64,000 nt of DNA, taken from NCBI GenBank assembly GCA_041686695.1, contig JAWLDJ010000002.1, positions 1 to 64,000 on the forward strand. The letters are read 5' to 3'. A program made the position numbers and the translations under genes. The notes under the pieces are model-generated. The model made no database searches and was not told the DNA's origin. It was given only the letters and a program-made list of their open reading frames with translations. Of the stretch, positions 18,033 through 26,056 are shown one piece after another. This DNA comes from T1Sed10-7 sp041686695. GTDB lineage: Bacteria; Actinomycetota; Nitriliruptoria; Nitriliruptorales; Nitriliruptoraceae. Within the stretch, counting starts at the first letter, position 1, and every line of letters begins with the position of its first letter.

Positions 18033-18386
18033 ATGAACAAGGTCGACATCGTCGAGCAGTCGCGTCTGCGCGACGACATCCCCGACTTCCGCCCCGGCGA
18101 CACGGTCAAGGTCAACGTCCGCGTCGTCGAGGGGACACGCTCTCGCATCCAGGTCTTCGAAGGCGTCGTGATCGCCCGCAAGGGCGGTGGGCTGCGCGAG
18201 ACCTTCACGGTGCGCAAGATCAGTTTCGGCGTCGGTGTCGAGCGGACCTTCCCGGTACACAGCCCCGTCATCGAGTCGATCGAGGTCGCCCGTCGCGGCA
18301 AGGTGCGGCGCGCGAAGCTGTACTACCTGCGTGACCGTGTCGGCAAGGCGGCCCGCATCAAGGAGAAGCGGGACGTGGCCGGCTGA
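18033..18386 (+). CDS. rplS: 50S ribosomal protein L19
   Basis: A 117-residue L19 at the 30S-50S interface. FRPGDTVKVNVRVVEG and RIQVFEGVVIARKGGG are family hallmarks, and YYLRDRVGKAARIKE is near the end. ATG 18033 follows a GAAGG-type ribosome binding site; the frame upstream is open but not homologous. Confidence 0.97.
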   Translation: MNKVDIVEQSRLRDDIPDFRPGDTVKVNVRVVEGTRSRIQVFEGVVIARKGGGLRETFTVRKISFGVGVERTFPVHSPVIESIEVARRGKVRRAKLYYLRDRVGKAARIKEKRDVAG

Positions 18387-18460
18387 GATCGCCAGCGGCC
18401 GTGTCCCGTGGTCGGACGTCGACCGGTCGGTCGTGGTCGGGCCACCGAGAGGTGGGTGTC

Positions 18461-19573
18461 ATGTCAGAGCGCCACACCGATCGCGGGCGTCGTGCTGGAC
18501 GTGGCGAGCCGCTCTTCGGCTCAGCGCCCTGGACGGCACGGCCGACCGGGGCCTCGCGCTCGCAGCGTCCCGCGGCGCCGCGGTCGGACGGTGCTCAGGG
18601 CGCGGAGGTGGGTCCGGATTCCTCGGGCGACTCGGCCCCACCGAGCGACCCGACGGCGCCCCCGGGGCCGAGGCTGCAGCCACCACCCGGCCCGGCCGCG
18701 ACGCCCGAGCCGCCGCCGGCACCGCCGGCCGGTGCACCGCCGAGCGGGGCGCCACCGGCCGGTGCACCGCCGAGCGGGAGGCCACCCACCGGGACACCGC
18801 CGACCGGGACGCCACCGGCCAGCCCCACGCCACCCGAGCCGACGTCGGTCTCCAGATCGCGCGCCGCATCGTCGGGGAGCTCCGCCGGTTCGTTCCTCCG
18901 GGAGTTGCCGGTGCTCCTGGTCATCGCACTGGTGCTCGCCTTCGTGCTGCGCACCTTCGTGGTGCAGGTGTTCTACATCCCGTCGAGTTCGATGGAGCCC
19001 ACGCTCAGCGTCAACGATCGCATGATCGTGGAGAAGCTGACCTACCGTTTCCGCGAGCCTGCGCGGGGCGAGATCGTGGTGTTCGAGGGTGAGAGCCTGA
19101 CCGGCACCACGGCCGATGACACCGCGGGGGAGCGGGTCGTGCGGGGCATCGGACAGTTCCTGGGTGTGGTCCCTGCCAGCGCTCGGGACTTCGTCAAACG
19201 GGTGATCGGCCTGCCGGGTGATGAGATCCTGATCGAGCAAGGGGTCGTCAGCGTCAACGGCGTCCCGCTCGAAGAGCCCTACGTCGTCTTCGACGATCCC
19301 TCCGACTACGGGCCCGTCGTCGTGCCCGAGGGCACGCTGTTCTTCCTGGGCGACAACCGGCCCAACTCCTCGGACTCGCGCCGCAGCCTCGGGTTCGTGC
19401 CGAGGGACAAGGTGATCGGCCGCTCCTACGCGATCATCTGGCCCGTGGACCACGCTGGCCTGCTCACCGGCGTGGAGTACGACCTCGATGCGGCGCCGGC
19501 CGCCAGCGCGCCCGAACGCCATCCGCCGGCGGCCGATGCCTCGCCGTCCGAGCGGCTCATGGGCGTGGGGTAG
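18461..19573 (+). CDS. lepB: Signal peptidase I
   Basis: A 370-residue type I signal peptidase that cleaves signal peptides outside the membrane. One transmembrane helix (about 148-168, PVLLVIALVLAFVLRTF) precedes the catalytic domain with Ser177 (PSSSMEPTL), Lys246 (KRVIGLPGD) and the GDNRPNSSDSR box. The first 145 residues are cytoplasmic and low complexity, with PPAGAPPSG and PPTGT repeats; most of the unusual length comes from this. ATG 18461 has GAGGTG upstream; GTG 18401 is a weaker alternative. Its 3' end overlaps the convergent rnhB by 17 bp. Confidence 0.94.
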   Translation: MSERHTDRGRRAGRGEPLFGSAPWTARPTGASRSQRPAAPRSDGAQGAEVGPDSSGDSAPPSDPTAPPGPRLQPPPGPAATPEPPPAPPAGAPPSGAPPAGAPPSGRPPTGTPPTGTPPASPTPPEPTSVSRSRAASSGSSAGSFLRELPVLLVIALVLAFVLRTFVVQVFYIPSSSMEPTLSVNDRMIVEKLTYRFREPARGEIVVFEGESLTGTTADDTAGERVVRGIGQFLGVVPASARDFVKRVIGLPGDEILIEQGVVSVNGVPLEEPYVVFDDPSDYGPVVVPEGTLFFLGDNRPNSSDSRRSLGFVPRDKVIGRSYAIIWPVDHAGLLTGVEYDLDAAPAASAPERHPPAADASPSERLMGVG

Positions 19574-20255
19574 CCACCTCGCCCGGGCTGCCCATGGCCA
19601 ACTGCTGGGCACCGAGCAGCTCCCGGATCGGCTGCCAGCTGCGGCGGTGGAGCTCGCAGGGTCCCCGTGCTGCCAGGGCCCGACGGTGATGCTCGGTGGC
19701 GTAGCCCTTGTTGGTGTCGAACCCGTACGGCGGGTGGCGCGGTGACTGGGCGACCATCCAGGCGTCGCGGTGGACCTTCGCCACGATCGAGGCCGCCGCG
19801 ATCGAGGCGCTGCGATCGTCGCCCCCGATCAGCACCTCGGTCCGGTACCCGAGCCCCGCCAGCAGATCGACGTTGCCGTCGATCAGCACCACATCGGGGC
19901 GTCGCCGCAGTGCCCCCACCGCCCGCTGTGCCGCGAGCCGCAGTGCCGCGGCGAGCCCCACCTCGTCCAGCTCGTCGTGTGGCACCTCGCCGACCGCGAC
20001 CTCCGAATGGTCGCGAACCTGACGATCGAGCGCCGTGCGGCGCTCGGGGGTGAGCAGTTTCGAGTCCCTCAGACCCGGGGGCACCGCGGCGAGATCGAGG
20101 ATGGCGACCCCGACCGTCAGCGGTCCGGCCCAGGCCCCCCGTCCGACCTCGTCCAGCCCGGCCACCAGCAGCCCGTCGCCGTCGAGCTGGCGCTCGGTGA
20201 CGATGTCGGGACCGTCACCCGGCGGCTCCGGCGAGGTGGTGCGGCGTCTGGGCAT
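19557..20255 (-). CDS. rnhB: Ribonuclease HII
   Basis: A 232-residue RNase HII that removes ribonucleotides and RNA primers from RNA-DNA hybrids. GLDEVGRGAWAGPL holds the first two catalytic acids; VVLIDGNVDL and AAASIVAKVHRDAWM complete the site. The gene is on the minus strand although lepB, rnhB and DUF2469 are usually co-directional. On the minus strand TACGGT (20267-20262) ends 7 nt before the ATG, so the mRNA is probably leaderless; there is no Shine-Dalgarno sequence. Confidence 0.93.
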   Translation of the reverse strand: MPRRRTTSPEPPGDGPDIVTERQLDGDGLLVAGLDEVGRGAWAGPLTVGVAILDLAAVPPGLRDSKLLTPERRTALDRQVRDHSEVAVGEVPHDELDEVGLAAALRLAAQRAVGALRRRPDVVLIDGNVDLLAGLGYRTEVLIGGDDRSASIAAASIVAKVHRDAWMVAQSPRHPPYGFDTNKGYATEHHRRALAARGPCELHRRSWQPIRELLGAQQLAMGSPGEVATPRP

Positions 20256-20261
20256 ACCCGG

Positions 20262-20267
20262 ACCGTA
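20262..20267 (-). promoter_or_regulatory. Candidate -10 for leaderless rnhB
   Basis: TACGGT on the minus strand is followed by six bases and then the rnhB ATG. A transcript starting about 7 nt after the hexamer would begin at the start codon. No good -35 match is visible. Confidence 0.4.
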
Positions 20268-20354
20268 GCGTCGCACGTCGCTACCCTGGCCAGTCGCCCG
20301 TGACAGGCGGTGACCGTTGGCCGTCGGTGTCGACCGGCGGGCTGGAGGCGGGAC

Positions 20355-20669
20355 GTGAACCCCGAGGAGCTGGACGCCTACGAGACCGATCTGGAGCTCT
20401 CCCTGTACCGGGAGTACCGCGATGTGGTCCGGCTCTACCGCTACGTCGTCGAGACCGAGCGGCGCTTCTATCTGTGCAACGAGGTGCAGGTGGTCCCGCA
20501 CGAGGGCGAGGACCTCTGGTTCGAGCTCGAGCTCACCGACGCCTGGGTCTGGGACATGTTCCGCCCGGCCCGGTTCCTCAGACAGGTCCGGGTCCTGACG
20601 TTCCGGGACGTCAACGTGGAGGAGTTGATCCACGACGAGACCGACGTCGCCGACTTCCTCGACGAGTGA
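20355..20669 (+). CDS. DUF2469 family protein
   Basis: A 104-residue actinobacterial DUF2469 protein (MNPEELDAYETDLELSLYREYRDV). This small acidic family is highly conserved next to rnhB and yraN in actinobacteria, and no function is established. There are no cysteines suggesting metal binding and no membrane segment. GTG 20355 starts at the family's N-terminus, and the frame extends upstream without homology. TACCCT at 20282-20287 may be its -10. Confidence 0.88.
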   Translation: MNPEELDAYETDLELSLYREYRDVVRLYRYVVETERRFYLCNEVQVVPHEGEDLWFELELTDAWVWDMFRPARFLRQVRVLTFRDVNVEELIHDETDVADFLDE

Positions 20670-20688
20670 CCGCCAGGAGGTGAGCGCC

Positions 20689-20805
20689 ATGGGTTTCAAC
20701 GCGACCCGCCGCTACCGCGACGACAAGCGCAACGACATCTGGCTGCTGGTCGTGGCGGTCGTCGTGCTCGGTGCCGGGCTGCTGTGGGGGTTCGGCGTCC
20801 TCTGA
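20689..20805 (+). CDS. 38-residue single-helix membrane protein
   Basis: A very short gene with AGGAGG 8 nt before the ATG. It encodes a basic, polar N-terminus (MGFNATRRYRDDKRND) and one hydrophobic helix (IWLLVVAVVVLGAGLLWGF). The strong ribosome binding site and clean single-pass topology argue it is expressed. It sits 19 nt after DUF2469 and is probably in the same transcript. I do not recognise it; small membrane proteins often modulate larger membrane complexes, but no partner is evident. Confidence 0.6.
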   Translation: MGFNATRRYRDDKRNDIWLLVVAVVVLGAGLLWGFGVL

Positions 20806-20879
20806 CGGTCGCCGAGGTTTTCCCCAGGCACACGGTGACCGGACCCCGGGGTGACCGACGGGGGACGTAGCGTGCCGGC

Positions 20880-21308
20880 ATGGACACCACCACCGCGCAC
20901 CAGGTCGCCCTCACGCCCGCCGAGCGCGAGGCGCTCATCGCCGGGGGCACCCTCGGCCGCTCCGGTGAGGCACTGGCGGCCAGGCACCTGCGCTGCGGGC
21001 ACCGCCTGGACGTGATCGCCCGGAACTGGCGGATCGTCGAGGGGTCGCTGCGGGGTGAGCTCGACCTCGTCGCGATCGACGAGCGGAGCGGCACGTTGGT
21101 CGTCTGCGAGGTCAAGACCCGCCGTGACGCCGAGCGTTTCGGCGGTGCCGTGGCGGCGCTGGATGCGCGCAAGCACCGGCGACTGCGGGCGCTGATCGGT
21201 GCCTTCCTGCGGGACCAGCCGGAGCACTACCGCAGCGTGCGCCTCGACCTGATCGCGATCGATGCGGGACAGCGTCCACGGCTCACCCACCTGGTGGGCT
21301 TGGACTGA
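20880..21308 (+). CDS. YraN/UPF0102 nuclease-fold protein
   Basis: A 142-residue UPF0102 protein with a restriction-endonuclease-like core. The motif ELDLVAIDERSGTLVVCEVKTR carries the acidic metal-binding residues and the VxVKxR signature. It is often encoded beside comM and dprA and thought to act in DNA processing, but direct biochemistry is limited. The start has no obvious ribosome binding site. Its stop shares a base with comM (TGATG). Confidence 0.9.
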   Translation: MDTTTAHQVALTPAEREALIAGGTLGRSGEALAARHLRCGHRLDVIARNWRIVEGSLRGELDLVAIDERSGTLVVCEVKTRRDAERFGGAVAALDARKHRRLRALIGAFLRDQPEHYRSVRLDLIAIDAGQRPRLTHLVGLD

Positions 21309-22831
21309 TGGGCGGCCGAGCGCTGGCGATCGTCCGAGGGGTGACCCTGGTCGGGTTGCGGCCGCTCGAGGTCCGGGTGGAGGCCAGCTGTAGCCCGGGT
21401 CTGCCGGCGCTGCGACTGGTCGGTCTGCCGGATGCCGCGGTGCGGGAGGCGGGGGAGCGGGTCCGTACCGCCATCCAGCGGCACGGGCTGCGGTGGCCTG
21501 GCGAGCGGGTCGTGGTCAACCTCGCCCCCGCCGACCTCCCGAAGGTCGGCAGCAGCTTCGACCTGCCTCTGGCGATCGCGGTGCTGGCTGCCACGGGCCA
21601 GGTCCCGGTCACGGCGGCATCGCAGACCTGGGCGTGCGGGGAGCTCGGGCTCGACGGGACCGTCCGGGCGGTGACCGGACAGCTACCACTGGTCGCCGGG
21701 GCCCGCGCGCTCGGCGCCACGCAGCTGCTGGTCCCCGCCGCCGGGGCTGCCGAGGCGGCCCTGGTCAGCGGGATCAGCCCCGTCCCGGTCGCCGATCTCA
21801 CGGAGGTGGTCGGGGTGCTGGCCGGCCACCATCGGCCCCCCGCGCCCCGACCGGTCCCGGGCTGCCCCGCGGCGCCGCCACCGGACCTCGCGGACGTCCG
21901 CGGCCAGCGGTTGGCCCGTCGTGCGGTCGAGCTGGCCGCGGCCGGCGGGCACCACCTGCTGCTGACCGGCCCGCCCGGCTGCGGCAAGACCATGCTCGCC
22001 GAGCGGCTCCACGGGCTCCTGCCAGACCTCACCGCCGACGAAGCCGTCGAGGTGGCAGCGATCCACTCGCTGGCCGGGGAGCGCCGGGCCGGCGATCCCC
22101 TGGGGGTGCGCCCACCGCTGCGGGCGCCGCACCGGATCGTCTCCGCGGCCGCGCTGGTCGGCGGTGGTGCGGGCATCCCGCGTCCCGGTGAGATCTCCCT
22201 GGCACATCGCGGGGTCCTGGCGATGGACGAGCTGTTGGAGATCCCGCGGGGGATCCTCGACGCGCTGCGCCAACCGCTGGAGCGGGGCGAGGTCGTGCTG
22301 AGCCGGGCACGTGCGCGGGTCAGCTACCCCGCCAAGGTGCTGCTGGTCGCTGCCGCCAACCCCTGTCCGTGCGGCCACCAGGGGGACACCCGCCGGGCCT
22401 GCACGTGCCGGCCGGACCGGATCGAGCGGTACCGCTCCCGGCTGTCCGGGCCGTTGCTCGACCGACTCGACCTCCAGGTGGCGTTGCAGCCCGTGGAGCG
22501 CTCGGAGCTGCTCGAGGACCGGCCGGGTGAGCGCACCGCCGTGGTGGCGCAGCGGGTCGCCGCGGCTCGGCACCGCGCCGCCGAGCGCTGGGGACCGGGA
22601 CGCTTGAACCGCGACGTCAGCGTCCCCGAGCTGCAGGGGACCGCGACCGCCACCGCGCGCTCGCAGCTCGCGCTGGCGCTGCACGGCCTCGGTGGCTCCG
22701 CACGGGCCTTCGACCGCACCCTGCGCGTGGCCAGGACCATCGCCGATCTGGCCGACAGCCAGCAGGTGCTCCCCGTGCACGTGGAGGAGGCCGTCGCCTA
22801 CCGCCTGCCGCCGGTGCGGGTGTCGACGTGA
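21308..22831 (+). CDS. ComM/YifB AAA+ ATPase
   Basis: A 507-residue Mg-chelatase-family ATPase. ComM promotes branch migration during natural transformation in competent bacteria; its role elsewhere is less clear. An N-terminal ChlI-like domain precedes Walker A GPPGCGKT (about 221), Walker B GVLAMDELLE, and sensor and C-terminal lid segments (NPCPCGHQGD, then LSGPLLDRLDL). Length is normal. It overlaps yraN by one base, and its stop overlaps dprA (GTGA). Confidence 0.93.
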   Translation: MGGRALAIVRGVTLVGLRPLEVRVEASCSPGLPALRLVGLPDAAVREAGERVRTAIQRHGLRWPGERVVVNLAPADLPKVGSSFDLPLAIAVLAATGQVPVTAASQTWACGELGLDGTVRAVTGQLPLVAGARALGATQLLVPAAGAAEAALVSGISPVPVADLTEVVGVLAGHHRPPAPRPVPGCPAAPPPDLADVRGQRLARRAVELAAAGGHHLLLTGPPGCGKTMLAERLHGLLPDLTADEAVEVAAIHSLAGERRAGDPLGVRPPLRAPHRIVSAAALVGGGAGIPRPGEISLAHRGVLAMDELLEIPRGILDALRQPLERGEVVLSRARARVSYPAKVLLVAAANPCPCGHQGDTRRACTCRPDRIERYRSRLSGPLLDRLDLQVALQPVERSELLEDRPGERTAVVAQRVAAARHRAAERWGPGRLNRDVSVPELQGTATATARSQLALALHGLGGSARAFDRTLRVARTIADLADSQQVLPVHVEEAVAYRLPPVRVST

Positions 22832-24009
22832 GCGGTGACCGGCTCGACCCGCTGACCCGGGAGGTGCGGCCGCTCGCCGCTGCCGGGACCGACGCCACGA
22901 CCGTGGCCGCGTTGTTGGCCTGGGCGGTGCGTCCCCGCCGGACACTCGAGGGGGTGCGGCGCACGCTGGCGGCGCAGGGCGTGCGCACGGGTGACCCGGG
23001 CGACGGACTCCTCGCCGAGGTGCGCGGCCGGATCGATGGCGACGACGTGGCCGCCGCGCTCCGGCTGGTCCCGCGGTGGCGGGCCCAGGGGTGCCGCCTC
23101 AGCGTGGTCGGCGATCCGGCCTACCCGAGCCGGTTGGCCGAGGGCTGGCCCGCCACCGACGGGCCGGTCCTGTTGGTGACCGCCGGGACGCTGCCGCCGT
23201 CGGTGCCGACGGTGGCGATCGTGGGTTCGCGCAACGCGACCTCCTACGGTGCCGGGGTCGCCGCGTGGCTGGCGGAGGCCGCCTCGGCTGCGGGCGTGCA
23301 CGTGGTCTCCGGCGGCGCGCTCGGCATCGACGCGGCCGCGCACCGAGCGGCAGTGGAGGGCCCGGGCGGGACCAGTGTGGTCCTCGGCTGCGGACACGAC
23401 GTCGGCTACCCCCGGCCCCACGCACGTCCGGGTGGCCTGTTCGAGCGGATCCGGTCCGGCGGTGGCGGCCTCGTCTCGGAGCAACTGCCGGGCGTGCCGC
23501 CCAAGGCGGGGATCGTGCGGGCCCGCAACCGCATCGTGGCCGGGCTCGCGGACGTGGTGGTCGTGGTGGAGGGCGGCCGGCGTTCGGGCTCGCTGTTGAC
23601 GGCCACGGCCGCGCTGGAGCGGGGTCGATCGGTGCTCGCCGTGCCGGGTGACATCCGGCGTCCTGGCTCGGTGGCACCGAACCGCCTGCTCAACGAGGGG
23701 GCCGGGACCTGCACCGACCCCTCGGAGTTGCTGCACGCCCTGCGCTCGCCGGCCGGTCCCCGCGAGGTGGCCGCCGTGGCGGCACCGGGCGCCGACGGCG
23801 ACGCTGTGACGGTCCTGCCGAGCGCCGTGCGCCAGCCGTTGGTCACCGCCTGGCCACGCGCGATCGTCCAGGACGAACTGATCGCCCGCAGCGGCCGGTC
23901 CCCGGGGGAAGTGCTGGCCGCGCTGACACGGGCACAGCTGGCCGGCGAGGTGGTCGAACGCGCTGACGGGTTCGTGCTGTGTCGCCAGCCCGCTGGGCCA
24001 CCGCGGTGA
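22828..24009 (+). CDS. dprA: DNA-processing protein DprA
   Basis: A 393-residue DprA/Smf. DprA loads RecA onto incoming single-stranded DNA in transformable species. The Rossmann-like core is clear: VAIVGSRNATSYG, VSGGALGIDAAAH and FPRPH-like YPRPH, then VVVVVEGGRRSGSL and VPGDI. A C-terminal winged-helix-like segment follows. Translationally coupled to comM. This actinobacterium may keep the genes without being naturally competent. Confidence 0.94.
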   Translation: MSGDRLDPLTREVRPLAAAGTDATTVAALLAWAVRPRRTLEGVRRTLAAQGVRTGDPGDGLLAEVRGRIDGDDVAAALRLVPRWRAQGCRLSVVGDPAYPSRLAEGWPATDGPVLLVTAGTLPPSVPTVAIVGSRNATSYGAGVAAWLAEAASAAGVHVVSGGALGIDAAAHRAAVEGPGGTSVVLGCGHDVGYPRPHARPGGLFERIRSGGGGLVSEQLPGVPPKAGIVRARNRIVAGLADVVVVVEGGRRSGSLLTATAALERGRSVLAVPGDIRRPGSVAPNRLLNEGAGTCTDPSELLHALRSPAGPREVAAVAAPGADGDAVTVLPSAVRQPLVTAWPRAIVQDELIARSGRSPGEVLAALTRAQLAGEVVERADGFVLCRQPAGPPR

Positions 24010-24019
24010 TGCTCCTTCC

Positions 24020-24048
24020 TTGACTTCCGGCACGCCAGCGCTCAGGCT
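24020..24048 (+). promoter_or_regulatory. Promoter for a leaderless recombinase mRNA
   Basis: TTGACT (24020-24025), a 17-bp spacer and CAGGCT (24043-24048) precede the recombinase GTG (24055) by six bases. Transcription starting about 7 nt after the -10 would begin at the start codon. This is the best case for a leaderless mRNA in the window. Confidence 0.45.
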
Positions 24049-24054
24049 CCCCGG

Positions 24055-25134
24055 GTGACTGCCTCCCCGCCTCCCACGTCGGCTGGCCGCGCCGCGAGCA
24101 CGCCGAACGACGCCGCCGTGCCGTCCGGCACCCTGCCGCCGGCATGGTCGGACGCGGTCACGCTGCTGGTCGACCACGTCGCCGGCGAGCTCGGGCGCCG
24201 CGACAACACGGTGCATGCGTACCGGCGCGACGCCGAGGACGTGGCCAGGACCTGCACGGCGTGGGGGCTCGTCCGACCGGACCAGGTGGACCTGCCGGCC
24301 CTACGCCGCTACCTCGCCGCTCTCCACACCCGCGGCTACGCCCGGAGCACCGCGGCACGGCGCGCCTCGACGTTGCGGACGTGGTTCGGGCTCCTGGCCC
24401 GCCGGGGGGTCGTACGGCGTGACCCCGCGGCGATGCTGGCCACACCCAAGCAGGGTCGACACCTCCCACGTGTGCTGCGCGTCGATCAGGTGGCCGCCTT
24501 GCTCGCGGCGGCCGGGGGCACGGCACCGATCGAGCTCCGCGACCGGGCGTTGCTCGAGCTGCTCTACGCCTCCGGTGGCCGCATCGGGGAGGTCTGCCCG
24601 GTGACGCTGGGCGCCATCGATCTCCCGCAACAGCTGCTGCGGCTGGCCGGCAAGGGCGGCAAGGAGCGGATCGTGCCCATCGGTGATCCGGCCGTCGACG
24701 CGCTCCGCCGCTACCTCGCGGCCGGGCGACCGTTGCTGCTCACGGACGCTGCCGCCACCGGGGCCACGGGGGCGACCGCCACCGGGTTGCCGGTGCCGGT
24801 CGCCGATGCGGTGTTCGTGACCGCCCGTGGGGCGCCACTGGGGGTGCGGGAGGCGCGGGAGGTGGTCGTGCGGACGGCACGGCGGGCCGGCCTCGGGCAC
24901 GTGACACCGCACACGCTCCGTCACAGCGTCGCCACCCACCTCCTCGAGCGGGGCGCCGATCTCCGGCAGGTCCAGGAACTGCTCGGCCACGCCTCACTGG
25001 CGACGACGCAGCGTTACACGCACCTGTCACGCGGACAGCTGCGCGAGATCCATACCGCGGCGCATCCTCGCGCGCGAGCACGTGCCAGCGGCCAGGGCGT
25101 GGGTCCCTCGGGTACGGTGACCGCGCGTGGCTAG
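24055..25134 (+). CDS. xerC: XerC-type tyrosine recombinase
   Basis: A 359-residue tyrosine recombinase between dprA and whiG. An N-terminal SAM-like core-binding domain (about 35-120) precedes the catalytic domain with Arg176 (SGGRIGEV), a GKGGKER beta-hairpin Lys, His286-x-x-Arg289 (HTLRH), His312 and the nucleophile Tyr321 (QRYTHL). XerC resolves chromosome dimers with XerD at dif; length is slightly above the usual 300, with a 30-residue Ser/Pro-rich N-terminus. It lacks a Shine-Dalgarno site and is probably leaderless. Its TAG stop is part of TAGGCT. Confidence 0.9.
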   Translation: MTASPPPTSAGRAASTPNDAAVPSGTLPPAWSDAVTLLVDHVAGELGRRDNTVHAYRRDAEDVARTCTAWGLVRPDQVDLPALRRYLAALHTRGYARSTAARRASTLRTWFGLLARRGVVRRDPAAMLATPKQGRHLPRVLRVDQVAALLAAAGGTAPIELRDRALLELLYASGGRIGEVCPVTLGAIDLPQQLLRLAGKGGKERIVPIGDPAVDALRRYLAAGRPLLLTDAAATGATGATATGLPVPVADAVFVTARGAPLGVREAREVVVRTARRAGLGHVTPHTLRHSVATHLLERGADLRQVQELLGHASLATTQRYTHLSRGQLREIHTAAHPRARARASGQGVGPSGTVTARG

Positions 25135-25137
25135 GCT
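25132..25137 (+). promoter_or_regulatory. -10-like TAGGCT overlapping the recombinase stop
   Basis: TAGGCT begins with the recombinase's TAG stop and lies 57 nt before the sigma factor start. TACGGT at 25113-25118 is an alternative. Neither has a clear -35. Confidence 0.3.
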
Positions 25138-25194
25138 CGGCGTTGGGGCGCCGTGTGAAGCCGGTCCGGCACACCGATGGGTAGGGGTCCGAGC

Positions 25195-25974
25195 GTGAGC
25201 ACCACCGCGATCACCGAACGTGAGGTGGCGCAGCTGTGGGAGCAGTACGCCGAGGACCGCGCGATCGAGACGCGGGAACGGCTGATCATCCACTACGCGC
25301 CGCTCGTCAAGTACGTGGCCGGCCGTGTGGCGGTGGGCATGCCGGCCCACGTCGAGCACGCCGACCTCGTGAGCTACGGCATCTTCGGGTTGATGGATGC
25401 CATCGAGAAGTTCGAGCCGGGCCGTGGCTTCAAGTTCGAGACCTACGCCGTGTCCCGCATCCGGGGCGCGATCATCGACGAGCTGCGCAGCGTCGACTGG
25501 GTACCGCGTTCGGTACGGACGCGGTCCCGCCAGGTCGAGACCGCCATGCAGGTCCTCGAGTCGGCGCTCAAGCGCAGCCCCACCGACGAGGAGTTGGCCG
25601 AGGAGCTCGGCTGGACCGTCGACGAGCTCCAGGACACCCTGGCGCGGATGTCGATGACCTCGATCGCCGCGCTCGACGAGGTCCTCGACGTGGGCGACGG
25701 GGACCGGATCACCCTGGTCGACACCCTCCAGGACCTCACCGCGGTCCTGCCCGAGGAGACCATGGACGACGCGGAGACCAAGCGTCTGCTGCGCGCCACC
25801 CTGACGCGTCTCACCGAGCGGGAGCAGACGGTGCTCGGCCTGTACTACTTCGAGGGGATGACGCTCGCGCAGATCGGCGACGTGCTCGGGGTGACCGAGT
25901 CGCGGATCTGCCAGATCCACACCAAGGCGGTGCTCAGCCTGCGGGCCAAGCTCGGGGAACTGATCCGCGGCTGA
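25195..25974 (+). CDS. whiG: WhiG/FliA-type sigma factor
   Basis: A 259-residue sigma-28-family factor. Region 2 (YAPLVKYVAGRVAVGMPAH, then DAIEKFEPGRGFKFETYA), region 3 (DELRSVDWVPRSVRTR) and region 4 (EREQTVLGLYYFEGMTLAQIGDVLGVTESRICQIH) are all present, and spacing follows Streptomyces WhiG. WhiG drives sporulation genes there; in non-spore-forming actinobacteria relatives may control motility or other traits. No flagellar gene is present in this window. GTG 25195 has AGGGGT upstream; ATG 25177 is in frame but lacks one. Confidence 0.92.
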   Translation: MSTTAITEREVAQLWEQYAEDRAIETRERLIIHYAPLVKYVAGRVAVGMPAHVEHADLVSYGIFGLMDAIEKFEPGRGFKFETYAVSRIRGAIIDELRSVDWVPRSVRTRSRQVETAMQVLESALKRSPTDEELAEELGWTVDELQDTLARMSMTSIAALDEVLDVGDGDRITLVDTLQDLTAVLPEETMDDAETKRLLRATLTRLTEREQTVLGLYYFEGMTLAQIGDVLGVTESRICQIHTKAVLSLRAKLGELIRG

Positions 25975-26056
25975 GGGCGTGTCGACGACCGACCCGGACC
26001 CGTGGACCGGCGGGCCTCGCGGGATCGGGCGCTGCACTCGACCCACGGCATCGCGG

